Of a stretch of 64,000 nucleotides of DNA, positions 47,189 to 55,859 are shown piece after piece; the first letter of the stretch is position 1, and each line of letters starts with the position of its first letter. The notes under the pieces were generated by a model, which ran no database searches, was not told where the DNA came from, and saw nothing but the letters and a program-made list of their open reading frames with translations. The stretch is taken from the NCBI RefSeq assembly GCF_002150765.1, contig NZ_MUYM01000005.1, positions 1-64,000 on the forward strand. The letters are read 5' to 3'. Position numbers and translations under genes: made by a program. This DNA is from Lentzea kentuckyensis (lineage in GTDB: Bacteria > Actinomycetota > Actinomycetes > Mycobacteriales > Pseudonocardiaceae).

Positions 47189-47204
47189 CTTGGTATAGAC
47201 CAAT
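47189..47204. promoter_or_regulatory. DasR-type operator (dre) of nagKA
   Basis: CTTGGTATAGACCAAT matches the DasR site ACTGGTCTAGACCAGT at 12 of 16 positions and has the perfect core TTGGT-N4-ACCAA. It lies 30 bp before the nagK start. In actinomycetes DasR is a GntR-family repressor of N-acetylglucosamine genes released by amino-sugar phosphates, so this placement is just as expected. Confidence 0.75.
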
Positions 47205-47233
47205 AGGGCCTCGATGCCGCAGGATCAGTCCTC

Positions 47234-48145
47234 GTGGCACGCAGACACGTGGTCGCCGTTGACATCGGTGGCACCGAAACCAAGGCGGCACTGGTCGCCG
47301 GCACCTCGGAGGCGGTGGCGGCGCGCAAGCACGCCCGCCGGGCGACTCCGGCCGAGCTGGAACCTCTGCTCGCGGTGATCGCCGAGCTCGTCGAGGAGCT
47401 CAGCCAGGCCTCCGAGCACGAGATCGACGCCGTGGGGATCGTGGCGCCGGGCATCGTGGACGAGGCCAACGGCGTCGGCGTGTACACGACCAACCTGCCG
47501 TGGAGCCGGTTCCCGTTCAGCACCGTCCTCACCGGACGGCTGGGCGTCCCCGTGGCGTTCGGCCACGACGTGCGCGCCGCCGGTCTCGCCGAATGCCGGA
47601 TGGGTGCCGCCAGGGACCTGCGCAACGCGGTGATCATGCCGATCGGCACCGGGATCGCCGGTGCGCTGCTGCTCGACGGAAAGATCTTCAGCGGTGACGG
47701 GTACGCCGGTGAGATCGGACATGTGAACGTCGGCCACGGCGTGCCTTGCGCGTGTGGCCAGATCGGCTGCGTGGAGACAGTGGCGTCCTCCGCGGCGATC
47801 GCCCGCCGGTACACCGCACGTACCGGCACCCCCGTCAACGGCGCCGCAGATGTCGCCCGAAGGGTGAAAGACGGAGAGCAGGACGCCGTCGCCGTGTGGC
47901 ACGAGGCCGTGGACGCGCTCGCCAGGGGGATCCTGGTGCTGGCAACGCTGCTCGGTCCGGAGGCCGTGGTGCTCGGCGGCGGGCTCGCACTCGCAGGGGA
48001 CCTGCTGGTGGACCCGTTGCGGGAAAGGCTGGACGGGCTGATCGCCTTCCAGCGCCGACCGGAGCTGCGGCTCGCGGCGCTCGGCGACGAGGCGGGCTTC
48101 CTCGGCGCGGCGCTGCTGGCCATCGACATGCTGGAGGCGTCATGA
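47234..48145 (+). CDS. nagK: ROK family N-acetylglucosamine kinase
   Basis: A 303-aa sugar kinase probably phosphorylating GlcNAc at O6. It shows the ATP loop DIGGTETKAAL, the catalytic Asp in GHDVRAAGLAE, the GxG block IGTGIAGALLL, and the ROK zinc site GHGVPCACGQIGCVET. GTG 47234 is the start. The stop overlaps nagA by 4 bp, giving an operon that turns free GlcNAc into GlcN-6-P. The pairing with nagA supports the specificity. Confidence 0.88.
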   Translation: MARRHVVAVDIGGTETKAALVAGTSEAVAARKHARRATPAELEPLLAVIAELVEELSQASEHEIDAVGIVAPGIVDEANGVGVYTTNLPWSRFPFSTVLTGRLGVPVAFGHDVRAAGLAECRMGAARDLRNAVIMPIGTGIAGALLLDGKIFSGDGYAGEIGHVNVGHGVPCACGQIGCVETVASSAAIARRYTARTGTPVNGAADVARRVKDGEQDAVAVWHEAVDALARGILVLATLLGPEAVVLGGGLALAGDLLVDPLRERLDGLIAFQRRPELRLAALGDEAGFLGAALLAIDMLEAS

Positions 48146-49293
48146 GCACGTGGGGTGGACCTGTCGACGTGACCCTGACCAATGGTCGGGTCGTCACGCC
48201 GGACGGGGTGCTCGAGAACGGGTGGGTCAGCATCGCCGACGGCCGGATCGTCGCGGTCGGTGAGGGCGCGGCGCCCGGCGGCCCGACGACCGACGTCGGG
48301 GGCGGCACGATCGTGCCGGGGTTCGTCGACATCCACTGCCACGGCGGTGGCGGTGACGCGTTCACCAGCAGCGACCCGGTGAAGGTCCGCAAGGCCGCGT
48401 CCGCGCACCGCAGGCACGGCACCACGACGTTGCTCGCGTCGCTGGTCTCCCGCCCGGTGCCGGAGCTGGCCGACCAGGTGTCCGCGCTGGCCGAGCTGGT
48501 CCAGGAGGGTGTCGTCGCCGGCATCCACCTCGAAGGGCCGTTCCTCTCGGCGGCGCGTTGCGGCGCGCACGACCCGGCGATCCTGTGCCCGCCGGAGCAG
48601 ACCGCGGTGACGAAGCTGCTCGACGCGGGCAAGGGCACCGTCCGGATGATCACCATCGCCCCCGAGCTGGAGGGCGCGGTTCAGGCCGTGCGTCAGCTCG
48701 TGGACTCGGGCGTCATCGCCGCCATCGGCCACACCGACGCGACCGAGGCGCAGGTCCGCCCGGCCGTCGACGCGGGCGCCTCGGTGGCGACGCACCTGTT
48801 CAACGGCATGCGCCCGTTGCACCACCGCGAGCCCGGCCCGATCGGCGCGCTGCTGGACGACGAACGCGTGACCGTCGAGCTCATCTGCGACCTCGTGCAC
48901 CTGCACCCGACCGCCGTCCGCCTGGCCGCGCGCCACGCCGGTCTGAAGCGCACGGTCCTGATCACCGACGCCATCGCGGCCGCCGGTGTCGGTGACGGCG
49001 TGTACGACGTGGGCGGGCTCGAGGTCCGGGTCGTCGACGGCGTGCCGACGCTGGCCGGCGGTGCGGCGCTGGCCGGCAGCACGCTGACGATGGACATGGC
49101 GTTCCGCAACGCCGTCAACTCCTGTGGCCTGTCGCTCGTGGAGGCCGTGCACGCCACCTCGACCCGTGGCGCGGAGCTGCTCGGTCTCGACGCCGGGAAG
49201 CTGCAGCCGGGTTGCGCGGCCGACATCGTCGTGCTGGATGCAGAATTGAAGCCGAAGGACGTGTTGGTCAGGGGCGAGTGGGTCAAGGACTAG
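48142..49293 (+). CDS. nagA: N-acetylglucosamine-6-phosphate deacetylase
   Basis: A 383-aa amidohydrolase removing acetate from GlcNAc-6-P. Metal ligands and catalytic residues: DIHCHGGGGDAF, HLEGPFLS, the His in AIGHTDAT and THLFNGMRPLHHREPG, and the catalytic Asp in LITDAIAAAG. The ATG overlaps the nagK stop (ATGA). Together with nagK and the DasR operator, it feeds amino sugar from chitin or cell-wall turnover into glycolysis. Confidence 0.94.
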   Translation: MSTWGGPVDVTLTNGRVVTPDGVLENGWVSIADGRIVAVGEGAAPGGPTTDVGGGTIVPGFVDIHCHGGGGDAFTSSDPVKVRKAASAHRRHGTTTLLASLVSRPVPELADQVSALAELVQEGVVAGIHLEGPFLSAARCGAHDPAILCPPEQTAVTKLLDAGKGTVRMITIAPELEGAVQAVRQLVDSGVIAAIGHTDATEAQVRPAVDAGASVATHLFNGMRPLHHREPGPIGALLDDERVTVELICDLVHLHPTAVRLAARHAGLKRTVLITDAIAAAGVGDGVYDVGGLEVRVVDGVPTLAGGAALAGSTLTMDMAFRNAVNSCGLSLVEAVHATSTRGAELLGLDAGKLQPGCAADIVVLDAELKPKDVLVRGEWVKD

Positions 49294-49297
49294 GTGC

Positions 49298-49492
49298 ATG
49301 GCGGACGATCCGGAACGGCTGGTGACCGACGCGCTGCGGGCGCAGGCGACCAGCACCAATGCCGGATTTGCCGTGTCCGTCCCGGTTCCTGACGAACGCC
49401 CGGCTCCGCTGTCGGTGTGGTGGGTGCTGGGCCTCGCGCTGCTGTTGGGCCTGGCAGCGGGCACGGTGGCCGCAGTGATCACGCTCAGCTGA
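49298..49492 (+). CDS. 64-aa single-pass membrane protein
   Basis: A small protein with a 40-residue polar N-terminus (ADDPERLVTDALRAQATS) and one C-terminal membrane helix (WWVLGLALLLGLAAGTVAAV), so it is tail-anchored. It starts 4 bp after nagA and so shares that mRNA, but its job is unknown. It is probably conserved in related genera. Confidence 0.7.
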   Translation: MADDPERLVTDALRAQATSTNAGFAVSVPVPDERPAPLSVWWVLGLALLLGLAAGTVAAVITLS

Positions 49493-49509
49493 CCTGTACC
49501 GTTGTGGCC

Positions 49510-50235
49510 GTGACGATTGCATTGGGCCCTGACTGGCTGGACCCCGAAAAACTGCTGACGATGCTCGGCCCGTGGATGCTCGTCGGGCTTTGCTTGATCG
49601 TCTTCGCCGAGTGCGGGCTGCTTGTCGGGTTCTTCCTGCCGGGCGACTCGCTGCTGTTCACGGCGGGTCTCTTCGTCGCGGCAGGGCACATCTCGACGCC
49701 CTTGTGGCTCGTGTGCGTGCTGCTGACGGTGTGCGCGTTCATCGGCAACGTCGTCGGCTACTACATCGGCCGCAAGGCCGGTCCGGCGTTGTTCAGCAAG
49801 CCGGAGTCGAAGATCTTCAAGAAGGAGTACGTCGACAAGACGCAGGAGTTCTTCGACAAGTACGGCCCGCGCGCCATCGTCCTCGCGCGGTTCGTGCCGA
49901 TCGTCCGCACCTTCATCACGGCCATGGCCGGTGTCGGGCGGATGGACCCCAAGAAGTACTTCACCTACTCCGCGATCGGCGGGGTGGCGTGGGCCGCGGG
50001 CCTCACCGTGCTGGGCTACTTCCTCGGCCAGGTCGAGTTCATCCGCAAGAACCTGGAGCTCACGCTCATCGCCATCGTGCTGCTCTCGGTCGTGCCGATC
50101 ATCTTCGAGGTGATCAAGGCGCGCAAGGAGAAGAAGGCGCTGCTGGAGACCGAGGCGGACGACATCACGCAGGTCATGGACGCCCAGATCCACCACGACG
50201 ACGCGACGCAGATCATCCCGCGCGTCGAACGCTGA
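49510..50235 (+). CDS. DedA family membrane protein (first copy)
   Basis: A 241-aa VTT/SNARE-associated-type membrane protein. DedA proteins act as lipid scramblase/transporter-like proteins. Conserved blocks: ECGLLVGFFLPGDSLLF, IGNVVGYYIGRKAG, and the re-entrant arginine block ARFVPIVRTFITAMAGVG. The last 45 residues form a charged cytosolic tail. GTG 49510 and GTG 49504 are both possible starts. A second DedA is at 55152. Confidence 0.9.
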   Translation: MTIALGPDWLDPEKLLTMLGPWMLVGLCLIVFAECGLLVGFFLPGDSLLFTAGLFVAAGHISTPLWLVCVLLTVCAFIGNVVGYYIGRKAGPALFSKPESKIFKKEYVDKTQEFFDKYGPRAIVLARFVPIVRTFITAMAGVGRMDPKKYFTYSAIGGVAWAAGLTVLGYFLGQVEFIRKNLELTLIAIVLLSVVPIIFEVIKARKEKKALLETEADDITQVMDAQIHHDDATQIIPRVER

Positions 50236-50240
50236 CGACG

Positions 50241-50270
50241 AGCCCGTCTGTTCCGGCAGGCGGGCTTTTC
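50241..50270 (+). terminator. Intrinsic terminator after DedA
   Basis: AGCCCGTCTG (50241-50250) pairs with CAGGCGGGCT (50257-50266) with one G-U, closing a 6-base loop, followed by TTTTC. It is 5 bp past the DedA stop. Confidence 0.75.
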
Positions 50271-50284
50271 GCTGGCGCCATTTG

Positions 50285-50305
50285 AATACAGAGCTGTACT
50301 GTATT
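50285..50305. promoter_or_regulatory. Palindromic operator of the monooxygenase/tetR pair
   Basis: AATACAG (50285-50291) and CTGTATT (50299-50305) are perfect 7-bp arms around a 7-bp spacer, with a nested TACAG-AG-CTGTA. It lies three bases before the monooxygenase ATG. The downstream gene encodes a TetR protein, so autorepression is likely. Confidence 0.68.
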
Positions 50306-50308
50306 TGT

Positions 50309-51580
50309 ATGGTCATCGTTGCGGGGGCGGGTCCGACCGGCTTGGCGCTGGCGTGCGGGCTCAGGCAGTTCGGGGTGGACGTGCGGATCGTGGACGCGGC
50401 TTCCGGGCCGGCCACGACGTCACGGGCGTTGGGGGTCCAGCCACGCGGGGCAGAGGTGCTGGCCCGGCTGGGCGCGCTGGGCGACCTGCCGGAGAAGGCG
50501 GTCGAGCTCAGGGCGTTTCGGGTCGACGGCAGGGTGGTGATGGACCTGGAGCGGATGGCCCAGGCCGGTGCGTTGATCGAGTCGCAGGCGCTCGTGGAGG
50601 CACGGCTGCGCGACCGGCTCGCCACCCTCGGGGTCGCGGTGGAGTGGGACACGCCGATCTCGGCGGTGCGGGGGTGGGACTGGCTGGTGGGGTGCGACGG
50701 CGCGCACTCGGCGGTGCGGAAGACGGCCGGCATCTCGTTCGACGGGTCGCCGGTGATGGAGAACTTCTTCCTGCAGGACGTGCACGGCGCGTGGGATCTG
50801 GACCGGTCGTCGGTGCACGTCCTCACCCGCGGCGACTCGATGACCGCGCTGTTCCCGTTGCCGGGCAACGACCTGTGGCGGGTGATGTCCCCGGACGGTG
50901 CGCGCTGGACGCCCGGCCCGGTCACCTCGACGGTGTGGGAGTCGACGTTCCGGATCCACCGCAGGCTCGCGTCGGCGTACCGGCGGGGCAACGTGCTGCT
51001 GGCCGGCGACGCGGCGCACATCCACAGCCCGCTGGGCGGCCAGGGCATGAACACGGGGCTCGGCGACGCGGACAACCTGGCGTGGAAGCTCGCCCTGGTC
51101 GTGCAGGGCCGGGCGAGCGAGCGGCTGCTGGACACCTACGAGGCCGAACGCAGGCCGATCGGAGCGCAGGTGCTGAGGTCGACCACGCCCGCGACGCGGA
51201 TGGTCCTGGGTTCCGGGCGCGCGTCGCGGATCCTGCGCGACCACGTCCTGTGGCCGGTGATGAACATCGGTGTGGTGCAACGGAAACTGATCCGCGCCGC
51301 CTCACAGCTCGACGTGCGCTACTCCGGACCGCTGGGCGGACGGCGCGTGCCGTTGTTCGCCAGGACCGGGAAGTGGGTGCTGGCCGGGCCGTCGCGGTGC
51401 CTGGAGGTGGCCAGGGAACGACTCGGGGACGTCGTGCACCATGAACGCGCCGGTGACACGCTGCTGGTGCGCCCCGACGGCCACCTGGCATGGCGCGGCA
51501 CCTCCCCGGAAAGGCTTTCTGCGTGGCTGAACAAAGTGCTGGGCGCCCCCGCGACCCCGAGGCCGACAACGCGATCCTGA
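50309..51580 (+). CDS. FAD-dependent aromatic monooxygenase-like protein
   Basis: A 423-aa group A flavin monooxygenase. Residues 1-30 hold the ADP loop (VIVAGAGPTGLALACGLRQF) and the DG motif is in VGCDGAHSAVRKTAG. The ribityl-binding GD motif is LLAGDAAHIHSPLGGQGMNT. The shortened C-terminus lacks most of the thioredoxin-like domain of phenol hydroxylase types. Substrates are often antibiotics, polyketides or phenols. ATG 50309 starts at the Rossmann strand. It is followed by its probable regulator. Confidence 0.88.
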   Translation: MVIVAGAGPTGLALACGLRQFGVDVRIVDAASGPATTSRALGVQPRGAEVLARLGALGDLPEKAVELRAFRVDGRVVMDLERMAQAGALIESQALVEARLRDRLATLGVAVEWDTPISAVRGWDWLVGCDGAHSAVRKTAGISFDGSPVMENFFLQDVHGAWDLDRSSVHVLTRGDSMTALFPLPGNDLWRVMSPDGARWTPGPVTSTVWESTFRIHRRLASAYRRGNVLLAGDAAHIHSPLGGQGMNTGLGDADNLAWKLALVVQGRASERLLDTYEAERRPIGAQVLRSTTPATRMVLGSGRASRILRDHVLWPVMNIGVVQRKLIRAASQLDVRYSGPLGGRRVPLFARTGKWVLAGPSRCLEVARERLGDVVHHERAGDTLLVRPDGHLAWRGTSPERLSAWLNKVLGAPATPRPTTRS

Positions 51581-52092
51581 CGGCCGCGTTCGAGCTGTTC
51601 CTGGAGCGCGGTCTCGACGGCACCTCGATCGAGCAGGTGGCCCGGCGCGCCGGCGTGACCCGCGCGACGGTCTACCGGCGGTTCGCCACGAAGGAAGACC
51701 TGCTGCTCAGCGTGATGGAGCTGGCGAGGGACGTGCCCGAGCTGGAACCCGGGCGCATGGCCGCGGCGTCGGCCGAGGAGATCATCTCCGGGTACGCCGA
51801 GATGATGTCGTCGTCGCACGCGATCCGGTTGCTGCGCCGGATCATCGGTGCCTCCGCCGACCACTTCGGCCTGATGCAGCGGTACTGGGAGCTGTTCATC
51901 GCACCCCGGCGCGTGGCGATGCAGGAGGCGATGCGTCCCGGATTTCCGCCCGGTACGGATCTGGAGCTGGTCATGGACATGCTCGGGGGTGCGTTCTTCT
52001 ACCGCGCGCTCACCCGTCCGGAGCTGGCCACCCGGTCGTCGTTGGAGGAATTTCTGTTCGCGGTCCTGCGGCAGGCGGGATACCGCCCCTAG
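51523..52092 (+). CDS. TetR family regulator of the flavin monooxygenase
   Basis: A 189-aa regulator with its HTH at about residues 12-58 (ILTAAFELFLERGLDGTS, VARRAGVTRATVYRRFATKE) and a TetR_C-type ligand domain. GTG 51523 is favoured by GGAAAGG eight bases upstream and overlaps the monooxygenase end by 58 bp. An ATG at 51490 is also in frame. It most likely binds the palindrome at 50285-50305 and is released by the enzyme's substrate. Confidence 0.85.
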   Translation: MAEQSAGRPRDPEADNAILTAAFELFLERGLDGTSIEQVARRAGVTRATVYRRFATKEDLLLSVMELARDVPELEPGRMAAASAEEIISGYAEMMSSSHAIRLLRRIIGASADHFGLMQRYWELFIAPRRVAMQEAMRPGFPPGTDLELVMDMLGGAFFYRALTRPELATRSSLEEFLFAVLRQAGYRP

Positions 52093-52170
52093 GTTGTTCT
52101 GGCCCAACCACTTGCCGGTGTGCTGAAAGGGTTTGAGTCTCACGTAACGTCAAGGTGTTGGTTGAACGGC

Positions 52171-53622
52171 ATGACTGACACCACTCGACGTGAAGTGCTG
52201 GGCTGGCTGGCCGGGCTCGGTGCGGCCGCGGGCATGGGCCTGATCGCACCGGGCCTGATCGCACCGGGCCGGGCCGGCGCCTCCGTGAGCGTCACCGCCC
52301 TGCGAGGCGTCACGATCGTCGACTCCGCCGGTACTCGGCCCAACGCCACGATCGTGGTGGCGGACAACAGGATTCTCGCGATCGGGTCGTGCGACCTGCC
52401 GTTGCCGCACGGGTCCACGGTGCTGGACCTGGCGGGCAGGTTCGTCATCCCCGGCCTGTGGGACATGCACGTGCACGGCGCCTACCTGGAGCGGATCACG
52501 TTGCCGTTGTGCTTGGTCAACGGCGTGACCGGGATACGCGAGATGTGGGGCGTCCCGCAGATCTACGACCTGCGCGACCGGATCGCGCGCGGCGAGGTCC
52601 TCGGGCCGCGGCTGACGGTCGCCAGCGCGATCATCGACGGACCGCATTCCACACTGCCGTTCGCCCTGATCGCCGGCACGCCGGCAGAAGGACGACAGGC
52701 CGTCCGTGACGCCAGGACCCAGGGCGCCGACTTCGTGAAGGTCTACTCGTACCTCGACAGGGCAACGCTGACGGCGATCGCGGACGAGTGCGCGAAGCAG
52801 GACCTCACGTTCGCCGGGCACTGCTCGAACCACGTGGCGATGGGTGACGCGAGCGACCTGGGGCAGCGCACGTTCGAGCACATGTACGGCTTGCCGCTGG
52901 CGACCAGCGCGAAGGAAACCGAGCTGCGCCAAGCGATCGCGGACCTGCCGCTGGATCCCGCGAACTCGTTCGCGTGGTTCAGGCAGGTGCTGGAGTTCGA
53001 ACGCCAGGCGGCGCTGACGCACCGGCGCGCGAAGGCTGTCGCTCTGGCGAAACGTTTGCGGCGCAACAACTCCGCGCTGTGTCCGACGATCGTGGCGATG
53101 CGGGTGTACGGGAGCCCGGCTGACCGGTTCGCGAACGACCCCCGGCTGAAGTACATGCCGGCGTTCTACCGGGACTTCTGGCGTGACGGGCTCAAGCAGT
53201 GGGTTCCGGTGACACCGGAGGAGATCAGGCAACAGGCCGAGTTCCTCAAGCGCCGCATGGACCAGGTGGCCGAGATGCACGACCTCGGCGTGGAGGTGCT
53301 GGTCGGTACGGACGCGGGCAACCCGTACGTGTTCTCCGGTTTCTCGGTGCACGACGAGCTGGAGCTGCTGGTCGAGGCCGGCCTGTCGCCCGCAGCGGTT
53401 TTGCGGGCGGCTACGAGGAACGGCACGCTCGCGCCAGGTGCCGAGGCGAACCTCGTGGTGCTCGAAGGCAACCCGCACAGGGACATCCGCAACACCCAAC
53501 GGATCCACACCGTGCTGACGCGAGGCAGAACCCTCGGACCGGCCGAACGGCAGCAGATGCTCGCGGACGTGGAGAAGGCCGCCCAGGAACCACTCCCGGC
53601 GACCGCACGGGCCTGTTGCTAG
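52171..53622 (+). CDS. Tat-exported amidohydrolase
   Basis: A 483-aa metal-dependent hydrolase of the amidohydrolase superfamily. The N-terminus is a Tat signal (TDTTRREVLGWLAGLGAAAG) containing a duplicated GLIAP. Metal ligands are in DMHVHGAYLE, the lysine in VKVYSYLD, His in GHCSNHV, His in FEHMYG and Asp in LVGTDAGNP. Relatives include imidazolonepropionase-like and prolidase-like enzymes. The substrate is unknown. ATG 52171 starts the Tat signal. Confidence 0.85.
   Translation: MTDTTRREVLGWLAGLGAAAGMGLIAPGLIAPGRAGASVSVTALRGVTIVDSAGTRPNATIVVADNRILAIGSCDLPLPHGSTVLDLAGRFVIPGLWDMHVHGAYLERITLPLCLVNGVTGIREMWGVPQIYDLRDRIARGEVLGPRLTVASAIIDGPHSTLPFALIAGTPAEGRQAVRDARTQGADFVKVYSYLDRATLTAIADECAKQDLTFAGHCSNHVAMGDASDLGQRTFEHMYGLPLATSAKETELRQAIADLPLDPANSFAWFRQVLEFERQAALTHRRAKAVALAKRLRRNNSALCPTIVAMRVYGSPADRFANDPRLKYMPAFYRDFWRDGLKQWVPVTPEEIRQQAEFLKRRMDQVAEMHDLGVEVLVGTDAGNPYVFSGFSVHDELELLVEAGLSPAAVLRAATRNGTLAPGAEANLVVLEGNPHRDIRNTQRIHTVLTRGRTLGPAERQQMLADVEKAAQEPLPATARACC
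52236..52265 (+). repeat. 15-bp tandem repeat in the amidohydrolase signal peptide
   Basis: GGGCCTGATCGCACC occurs twice back to back (52236-52250, 52251-52265), adding one GLIAP unit to the hydrophobic core of the Tat signal. It may be a recent slippage duplication. Confidence 0.85.
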
Positions 53623-54995
53623 ATGCTGAACATCGAGCCGGGGTTGAAGAGGTTCTCCGGGTCCAGCGCGCGTTTGATGTCGCGGTGGACCCGCAGGCCG
53701 ACCGGACCGATCTCCTTGGCCAGCCACTCGCGTTTGATCTTGCCGATGCCGTGCTCGCCGGTGACCGTGCCGCCCAGCGACAACCCCACCGCGAGGATGT
53801 CGTCGAACGCCTTCTGGGCCCGTGCGAACTGATCGGCGTCCGTGGGGTCGTAAACGATCGTCGGGTGCATGTTGCCGTCACCGGCATGGCCCACGACGGC
53901 GATCTTGAGGCCGACCTCCTTCGCGATGTTCTCGCAGCCCTGGATGAGCTCGGCGATGCGGGTGCGGGGCACGCACACGTCGTCGGTCAGCCACGAGCCG
54001 TAGACCTCCAACGCGGTCAGCACGGCCCTGCGCGCGGTGAGGAGGTCACGGCCCTCGTTGACGTCGTGCGTCGAGTAGACGAGGTCGGCCTCCAGGCAGA
54101 TCTCCTCGATCTTCTGCAGCTCGTGCCGGGCCTGTTCGCCGCCGGCGTCGGACTGGCAGATCAGCAACGCGGCACAGCCCGGACCGGCGCCGAGCTCGGT
54201 CTTCAGGTACTGCTCGACGGCCTCGATCGAGGTGCGGTCCATGATCTCCATCAGCGACGGCACCAGGCCCTCGCGGACGATCCGGCTGACCGCGGCGCCG
54301 GCCGTGGCGGTACTGCCGAACGCGGCGACCAGCGTGGCCGGGGCCTGCGGGAGCGGCTTCAGCGCCAGGGTGGCCTTGGTGATCACGCCCAGCGTGCCCT
54401 CGGAGCCGATGAACAGCTTCGTCAGGTCGTAGCCCGCGACGCCCTTGACCGTGCGGCGGCCCGTGCGCAGCACCTCGCCGTCGGCCAGGACCACCTCGAG
54501 TCCGAGCACGGAGTCGGTGGTCACGCCGTACTTCACGCAGCACAGGCCGCCGGCGTTGGTGGAGAGGTTGCCGCCGATCGTGCACCAGTCGTAGCTGCTC
54601 GGGTCCGGCGGGTAGAACAGGCCGTTCTTCTCGACGGCGCCGCGCAGGTCGAGGTTGATCACGCCGGGCTCGACCACGGCGAGGCGGTTGTCGGCGTCGA
54701 TCTCGACGATCGCGTTCATCTTGGTCGTGACCAGCACCACGCAGCCGTCGATGGCGTTCGCGGCGCCGGAGAGACCACTGCCCGCGCCGCGCGGGACGAT
54801 GGGGACCTGATGCCTGGCGCAGGCCCGCACGACCGCCTGGACCTGCTCGGTGTCCAGCGGAAACACCACGGCCAGCGGGCTGCCGTGCGGCGCCAGCGGC
54901 ATCATGTCGCGCTGATAACTCGCGGTGACATCGGCGTCGGTGAGCACACCGGCGTCACCCAGTGCGGCGCGGAGTTCGGCGAGCAAGGTCTCCAT
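53619..54995 (-). CDS. FAD-binding oxidase, glycolate oxidase GlcD-like
   Basis: A 458-aa flavoprotein of the GlcD/D-lactate dehydrogenase type that oxidises a 2-hydroxyacid. Its FAD_binding_4 domain includes VPRGAGSGLSGAAN and GGNLSTNAGGLCCVKYG, and the C-terminal oxidase domain has GHAGDGNMHPTI and TGEHGIGKIKREWL. No GlcE or GlcF partner lies nearby. ATG 54995 (METLLAELRAAL) is preferred over 55028. It overlaps the amidohydrolase tail to tail by 4 bp. Confidence 0.9.
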   Translation of the reverse strand: METLLAELRAALGDAGVLTDADVTASYQRDMMPLAPHGSPLAVVFPLDTEQVQAVVRACARHQVPIVPRGAGSGLSGAANAIDGCVVLVTTKMNAIVEIDADNRLAVVEPGVINLDLRGAVEKNGLFYPPDPSSYDWCTIGGNLSTNAGGLCCVKYGVTTDSVLGLEVVLADGEVLRTGRRTVKGVAGYDLTKLFIGSEGTLGVITKATLALKPLPQAPATLVAAFGSTATAGAAVSRIVREGLVPSLMEIMDRTSIEAVEQYLKTELGAGPGCAALLICQSDAGGEQARHELQKIEEICLEADLVYSTHDVNEGRDLLTARRAVLTALEVYGSWLTDDVCVPRTRIAELIQGCENIAKEVGLKIAVVGHAGDGNMHPTIVYDPTDADQFARAQKAFDDILAVGLSLGGTVTGEHGIGKIKREWLAKEIGPVGLRVHRDIKRALDPENLFNPGSMFSI

Positions 54996-55151
54996 ACCCG
55001 TCACGCTAGTCCGATTCGACTGGTTCACTCGAAGGTGATCTCAACCGTGGGGAGTTCACGTCGTGACCGAGCGTGCTCAATCAAGATTTCGTCATCCCGT
55101 TAGACCGATGTCGCCGTACCGCCGACGCACCACGACGTAGGCTGGGTCACC

Positions 55152-55799
55152 GTGGCACATGCTTTCGCCTCGCTGGAGACTGCGGGTCCGGTGGCCGTGT
55201 GGGTCATCGTGCTGAGCTTCATCTTCATCGAGTGCGCATTCATCTTCGGGCTGTTCCTGCCCGGTGACTCGCTGCTGTTCGCCGCTGGTGTCGTACTGGC
55301 GACGCACAACAGCGAGGTGTCGGCGTGGGCGTTGTCCGTCGCGGCATTGGTCGTGGCCGTCGTCGGCAACCAGGTCGGGTACTTCATCGGCAGGGGAACC
55401 GGCACGCGCGTGCTCGCGCGCAAGGGCGGCAAGGTGCTCAACCGGCAGAACCTGAAACGCGCGGGCGACTTCCTGGACCGGCGCGGCTTCTGGGCCGTCG
55501 TGCTGGCCCGCTGGCTGCCGTGGATCCGCACGCTGGCGCCGATGATCGCCGGTGCCGCACGGATGGACCTCCGCCGGTTCACGCTGGCCACCACGCTCGG
55601 GGCCATCGCCTGGGTGCCGACGCTGGTGCTGGCCGGCTACTACGGCGCGGGCGTCCTGCAGCAGCTGCCGTGGCTGGAGACGGCGGCACTCGTCATCAGC
55701 ATCGCGTTCTTCCTCGGCGGCACCGGATGGGGCATCTGGCGCTACCGCCAGGAGATGCAGAAGCCCATCGACGAAACGGTCGAAGTCGGCACGAACTAG
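55152..55799 (+). CDS. DedA family membrane protein (second copy)
   Basis: A 215-aa VTT-type membrane protein with ECAFIFGLFLPGDSLLFAAG, GNQVGYFIGRGTG and the re-entrant block ARWLPWIRTLAPMIAGAARM. It is only moderately similar to the copy at 49510, so this is not a recent duplication. The start is GTG 55152. Confidence 0.9.
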   Translation: MAHAFASLETAGPVAVWVIVLSFIFIECAFIFGLFLPGDSLLFAAGVVLATHNSEVSAWALSVAALVVAVVGNQVGYFIGRGTGTRVLARKGGKVLNRQNLKRAGDFLDRRGFWAVVLARWLPWIRTLAPMIAGAARMDLRRFTLATTLGAIAWVPTLVLAGYYGAGVLQQLPWLETAALVISIAFFLGGTGWGIWRYRQEMQKPIDETVEVGTN

Positions 55800-55827
55800 C
55801 GACAAATCGCATCAATTCTGCCAGCCT

Positions 55828-55846
55828 GTTCTTTCACACAAAGAAC
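55828..55846 (+). promoter_or_regulatory. Hairpin next to the RBS of the beta-helix gene
   Basis: GTTCTTT (55828-55834) and AAAGAAC (55840-55846) form a perfect 7-bp stem with a 5-base loop that touches the ribosome binding site GGGGAGG (55847-55853). It could be an operator, or a stem that keeps the site open. Confidence 0.5.
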
Positions 55847-55859
55847 GGGGAGGTCTGAC

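Noticed and set aside
47104..51135. A 1343-codon open frame on the minus strand
   Set aside because: It lies antisense to nagK, nagA, DedA and the flavin monooxygenase, which have clear family motifs. The frame is open because high GC rarely makes stops there, and its translation is Arg/Ser/Pro-rich without domains.
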